Translations under genes and position numbers: made by a program | In this document: one piece after another, positions 39,550-41,739 of the stretch | How the letters are laid out: each line of letters opens with the position of its first letter | Position numbering within the stretch: position 1 is the stretch's first letter | Assembly (NCBI GenBank): GCA_015661555.1 | Contig: DQVW01000056.1 | Location: forward strand, 1-41,739 | Direction: 5' to 3' | DNA: 41,739 nucleotides | Source of the DNA: Methanothermococcus okinawensis | GTDB taxonomy: Archaea; AGJL01; Methanococci; Methanococcales; Methanococcaceae | Notes under the pieces: model-generated | The model's input: only the letters and a program-made list of their open reading frames with translations | Databases searched by the model: none | What the model was told of the DNA's origin: nothing

Positions 39550-41739
39550 TTAACTCTCTTTACACTTTTGATGGGGGTTGCAGATCTTTCTCCTGTAGTA
39601 GGCCGCATCCTTCGAGACCTTCCTGTTATAGATAGATCCTATCCTCTCTATAGCATCAAGTATTTTCACGGTACTCTCCAGGTAGTTGTAGATATCCCCT
39701 GGGTAGGTCTGAAGGTTCAAGGTATGGTATATATGCCTGGATATCTGTAGGGGTGTTTTCCCCCCTATCCTCAGGTTGATGATATATTTGGAGAAGTATC
39801 TGACGATGTCCTCCTCTATCATGCCCTCGAACTCCATTATCCAGGGTATTATCCTATCTCGTAAATTCCTATCTGTTATCTTCTCCATATTCTCCTTTAT
39901 TATCTCAAAGGCGTCGATGAACTTTGTAGGGATATTTACATTGATCACCTTACTTATCCTGTTCTTAAGACCCATGGGGATGTATACCCCTTCAAAGGGG
40001 TTAACTAGGGATAGAAGATCCACAATTGGAAGGTTCAAATTCTTCCTTATAAGTTCTGCATCCTCTGGATAGAGGAAGGATATACCTGTAAAGTATCCGT
40101 ACTTGGTCACCTCTATATCCTCTCCCTCATTTACCATGCCATACTCTACAAGTTTACCAAGGATATAGTCTAAACTGTGGTTGCTACCCATGAGGGGGAC
40201 TTTGGGTAGCAACTCCCTCTTCCTACAACCCTTCATACCTTTATAGTACCTCCTGTATCTCTCAATGGTACATAGACTTGCCAGTACCTGCTCCATCTCC
40301 TCCCTCTCCTCGTAGATCACTTCAACATCCTCAGGTTCAGAGTTTAACAGCTGGAAGGCCACCTCTTCCTCACTTCTCTCCATCTTGGCGTGATACTTCT
40401 TACCGATCTCTATCAACATATAGACCTTTCCCATATCGTGCATACCCTTCCTTCCAGCCCTCCCACATATCTGTTGAAACTCTGAGGGGGTGAGCCAGTC
40501 ACCTCCCATAGCCAAACTCTCGAGGATAACAGTTGAGGCTGGGAAGTCTACACCTGCCGCAAGGGCGGCAGTTGTAACCACACACATAATCTCCTGCCTC
40601 ATAAACTTCTCCTCTACCAGCCTCCTCCTCCTGTACTCCATCCCTCCATGGTAGTACTCAGCCCTTATACCCTTGGAGTTAAGATACCTCGCGATGTACT
40701 CGGCCCTCTTCCTGGAGTAGGTAAATATTAGACTCTGTCCCCTGTAACCGTACTTAGACACCTTGTTAAACTCCCTCCTTACAATCTCCCTGATCATGTT
40801 AAGTTTTTGATACTCGTTCTTGGCAAAGAGGATATGCCTCTCTAGAGGTACTGGACGGCCACTGTATGTTATAAGATGGGCACCTAGACTTTTAGAGAGC
40901 TCCCGAGGATTTCCTACGGTGGCAGAGAGATATATCATCTGGATATCCTCTCCCATTCTCTTGAGGAATCTCAACCTACCTATAAGTCCATCTAAGCGAG
41001 CCCCTCTCTCCTCCATATTTAGGGAGTGGACCTCATCTATCACTACAGTCCCAATACCTCTCAATTTCCCAGATCTTATGAGATAGTCTATACCCTCGTA
41101 GGTCCCAACGATGATGTCGCTCTCTAAGTCTGTATTCACATCCTCACATCGTCCCTCGTACAACCTCCCAGTACCAACCCTTAAACTTACACTTAGTCCT
41201 ATCTCTTTATAGCGTTCCCTGAACTCCAGGTACTTCTGATTTGCCAGGGCTACCAGGGGCACTAGATAGAGAAACTTCCCCTTACCTTCAAGTAGATTCT
41301 TTACCCCTGCCAACTCCCCTATAAGTGTCTTCCCAGAGGATGTAGCCGAGGTTACAAGTAGATCTCTACCTCTTAACAACCCTCCCTTAACTGTAAGGGT
41401 CTGTACTGGTAGTAACTCCTTTATCCCCCTCTTCTTCAGTATCCTCTTTAACTCTTCAGGGATGTCCAACTCATCAACCCTGTAGTTTTTAATATCTTCC
41501 TTCCCTCCACTTAAAACGTCATACCTGGTTAAATCAGGTTTAACTACAGGGTTCCTGGAGGTCAGTAGATCTAAGACCTTGTTCACGTCCTTTAGCCTTT
41601 TAAGTAAACTCTCTATAAATTTCTCCCCAATATCCACCTCCTCTTTAACCTCCTCAAGGGCACAGTTTAGACAGATATACCTGTTGTTATGTAGATACCT
41701 CTCCCCCTCCAGTATGGTGTACCTCCCCTTTACAAGGCA
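39550..41739 (-). CDS. Ski2-like DEAD/DEAH helicase (N-terminus beyond the window)
   Basis: A superfamily-2 helicase of at least 730 residues. LLPVQTLTVKGGLLRGRDLLVTSATSSGKT covers the Q-motif and Walker A. DEVHSL is motif II, YLSATVGNP motif III, FTYSRKRAEYIARYL motif IV, and QQICGRAGRKG motif VI. The C-terminal part is rich in helices. The frame stays open to the window edge and shows a Cys-containing N-terminal stretch ending ICLNCALEEV, possibly a zinc site. A GTG at 41637 is therefore probably internal. It resembles uncharacterised Ski2/Hel308-like helicases of methanococci; repair or RNA processing cannot be distinguished. Confidence 0.85.
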   Translation of the reverse strand, partial: CLVKGRYTILEGERYLHNNRYICLNCALEEVKEEVDIGEKFIESLLKRLKDVNKVLDLLTSRNPVVKPDLTRYDVLSGGKEDIKNYRVDELDIPEELKRILKKRGIKELLPVQTLTVKGGLLRGRDLLVTSATSSGKTLIGELAGVKNLLEGKGKFLYLVPLVALANQKYLEFRERYKEIGLSVSLRVGTGRLYEGRCEDVNTDLESDIIVGTYEGIDYLIRSGKLRGIGTVVIDEVHSLNMEERGARLDGLIGRLRFLKRMGEDIQMIYLSATVGNPRELSKSLGAHLITYSGRPVPLERHILFAKNEYQKLNMIREIVRREFNKVSKYGYRGQSLIFTYSRKRAEYIARYLNSKGIRAEYYHGGMEYRRRRLVEEKFMRQEIMCVVTTAALAAGVDFPASTVILESLAMGGDWLTPSEFQQICGRAGRKGMHDMGKVYMLIEIGKKYHAKMERSEEEVAFQLLNSEPEDVEVIYEEREEMEQVLASLCTIERYRRYYKGMKGCRKRELLPKVPLMGSNHSLDYILGKLVEYGMVNEGEDIEVTKYGYFTGISFLYPEDAELIRKNLNLPIVDLLSLVNPFEGVYIPMGLKNRISKVINVNIPTKFIDAFEIIKENMEKITDRNLRDRIIPWIMEFEGMIEEDIVRYFSKYIINLRIGGKTPLQISRHIYHTLNLQTYPGDIYNYLESTVKILDAIERIGSIYNRKVSKDAAYYRRKICNPHQKCKES

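Noticed and set aside
1..41739. tRNA or rRNA genes, CRISPR arrays, insertion sequences, integrases
   Set aside because: I looked for T-arm-like GTTCRAATC patterns outside coding regions, regularly spaced repeats, and transposase-like proteins and found none that hold up.

Overview
The window is a compact chromosomal segment of a methanogenic archaeon, most likely a thermophilic member of the Methanococcales. The basis is the gene content: heterodisulfide reductase HdrBC, a probable methanofuran-synthesis gene (mfnF), archaeal GatE, TrmY, Nob1, RNase P Rnp4, aRF1, Dph2, ribosomal proteins L34e and L14e, archaeal-type SAM synthetase, and a Thi4 carrying His where yeast has the suicidal Cys. Ribosome-binding sites of the GGTGA type and TTTATATA-like TATA boxes fit this group. 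Species cannot be fixed from sequence alone. No tRNA, rRNA, CRISPR array, insertion sequence or prophage was seen.

Layout. 1-564: end of an unknown gene followed by cobZ. 567-5953 (minus): a run of genes read from a PstS-like lipoprotein through a small secreted protein, a NapH-like polyferredoxin, a CBS-ParB protein, the archaeal CoA-pathway ligase, a DUF116 protein and ArsA/Get3. The first three of these are visibly more AT-rich than their surroundings and look accessory. 6178-7644: DHH phosphoesterase with a TrkA-N domain. 7820-9700: topA. 9704-13983 (minus): gatE, an ArsR-family regulator, mobB and SAM synthetase. 14074-16405: thi4, an acetyltransferase and an MscS channel. 16371-17711: glmM. 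17769-20595: mfnF, rnp4, dapB, trmY. 20572-21237: a phosphoesterase. 21296-25019: fni, RNase J and idsA, the isoprenoid-lipid cluster, with a 306-base gap containing possible RNA structure. 24997-27009 (minus): L34e, cmk, L14e and a radical SAM gene with no normal start codon. 27113-30391: a TtuA/TtcA-like thiolase, a membrane-anchored beta-propeller and nob1. 30388-33326: mdh, small genes, CYTH, HTH-ACT and moaC. 33524-35952: dph2 and hdrCB. 36036-41739: a DUF92 membrane protein, prf1 (aRF1), a domain-swapped CobB/CobQ-like amidotransferase, and a Ski2-like helicase cut by the window edge.

Most genes are housekeeping: translation (gatE, rnp4, trmY, nob1, prf1, dph2, L34e, L14e), cofactors (cobZ, mobB, moaC, thi4, mfnF, CoA ligase), lipids (fni, idsA) and energy metabolism (hdrBC, mdh). 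The items most worth a second look are the AT-rich redox/lipoprotein island, the radical SAM gene lacking a start codon, two perfect inverted repeats upstream of mdh, an inverted repeat covering the TATA box of the ArsR-family gene, a hairpin overlapping the ribosome-binding site of prf1, the amidotransferase with reversed domain order, and two small membrane-protein genes. Nearly every convergent gene pair overlaps or abuts.
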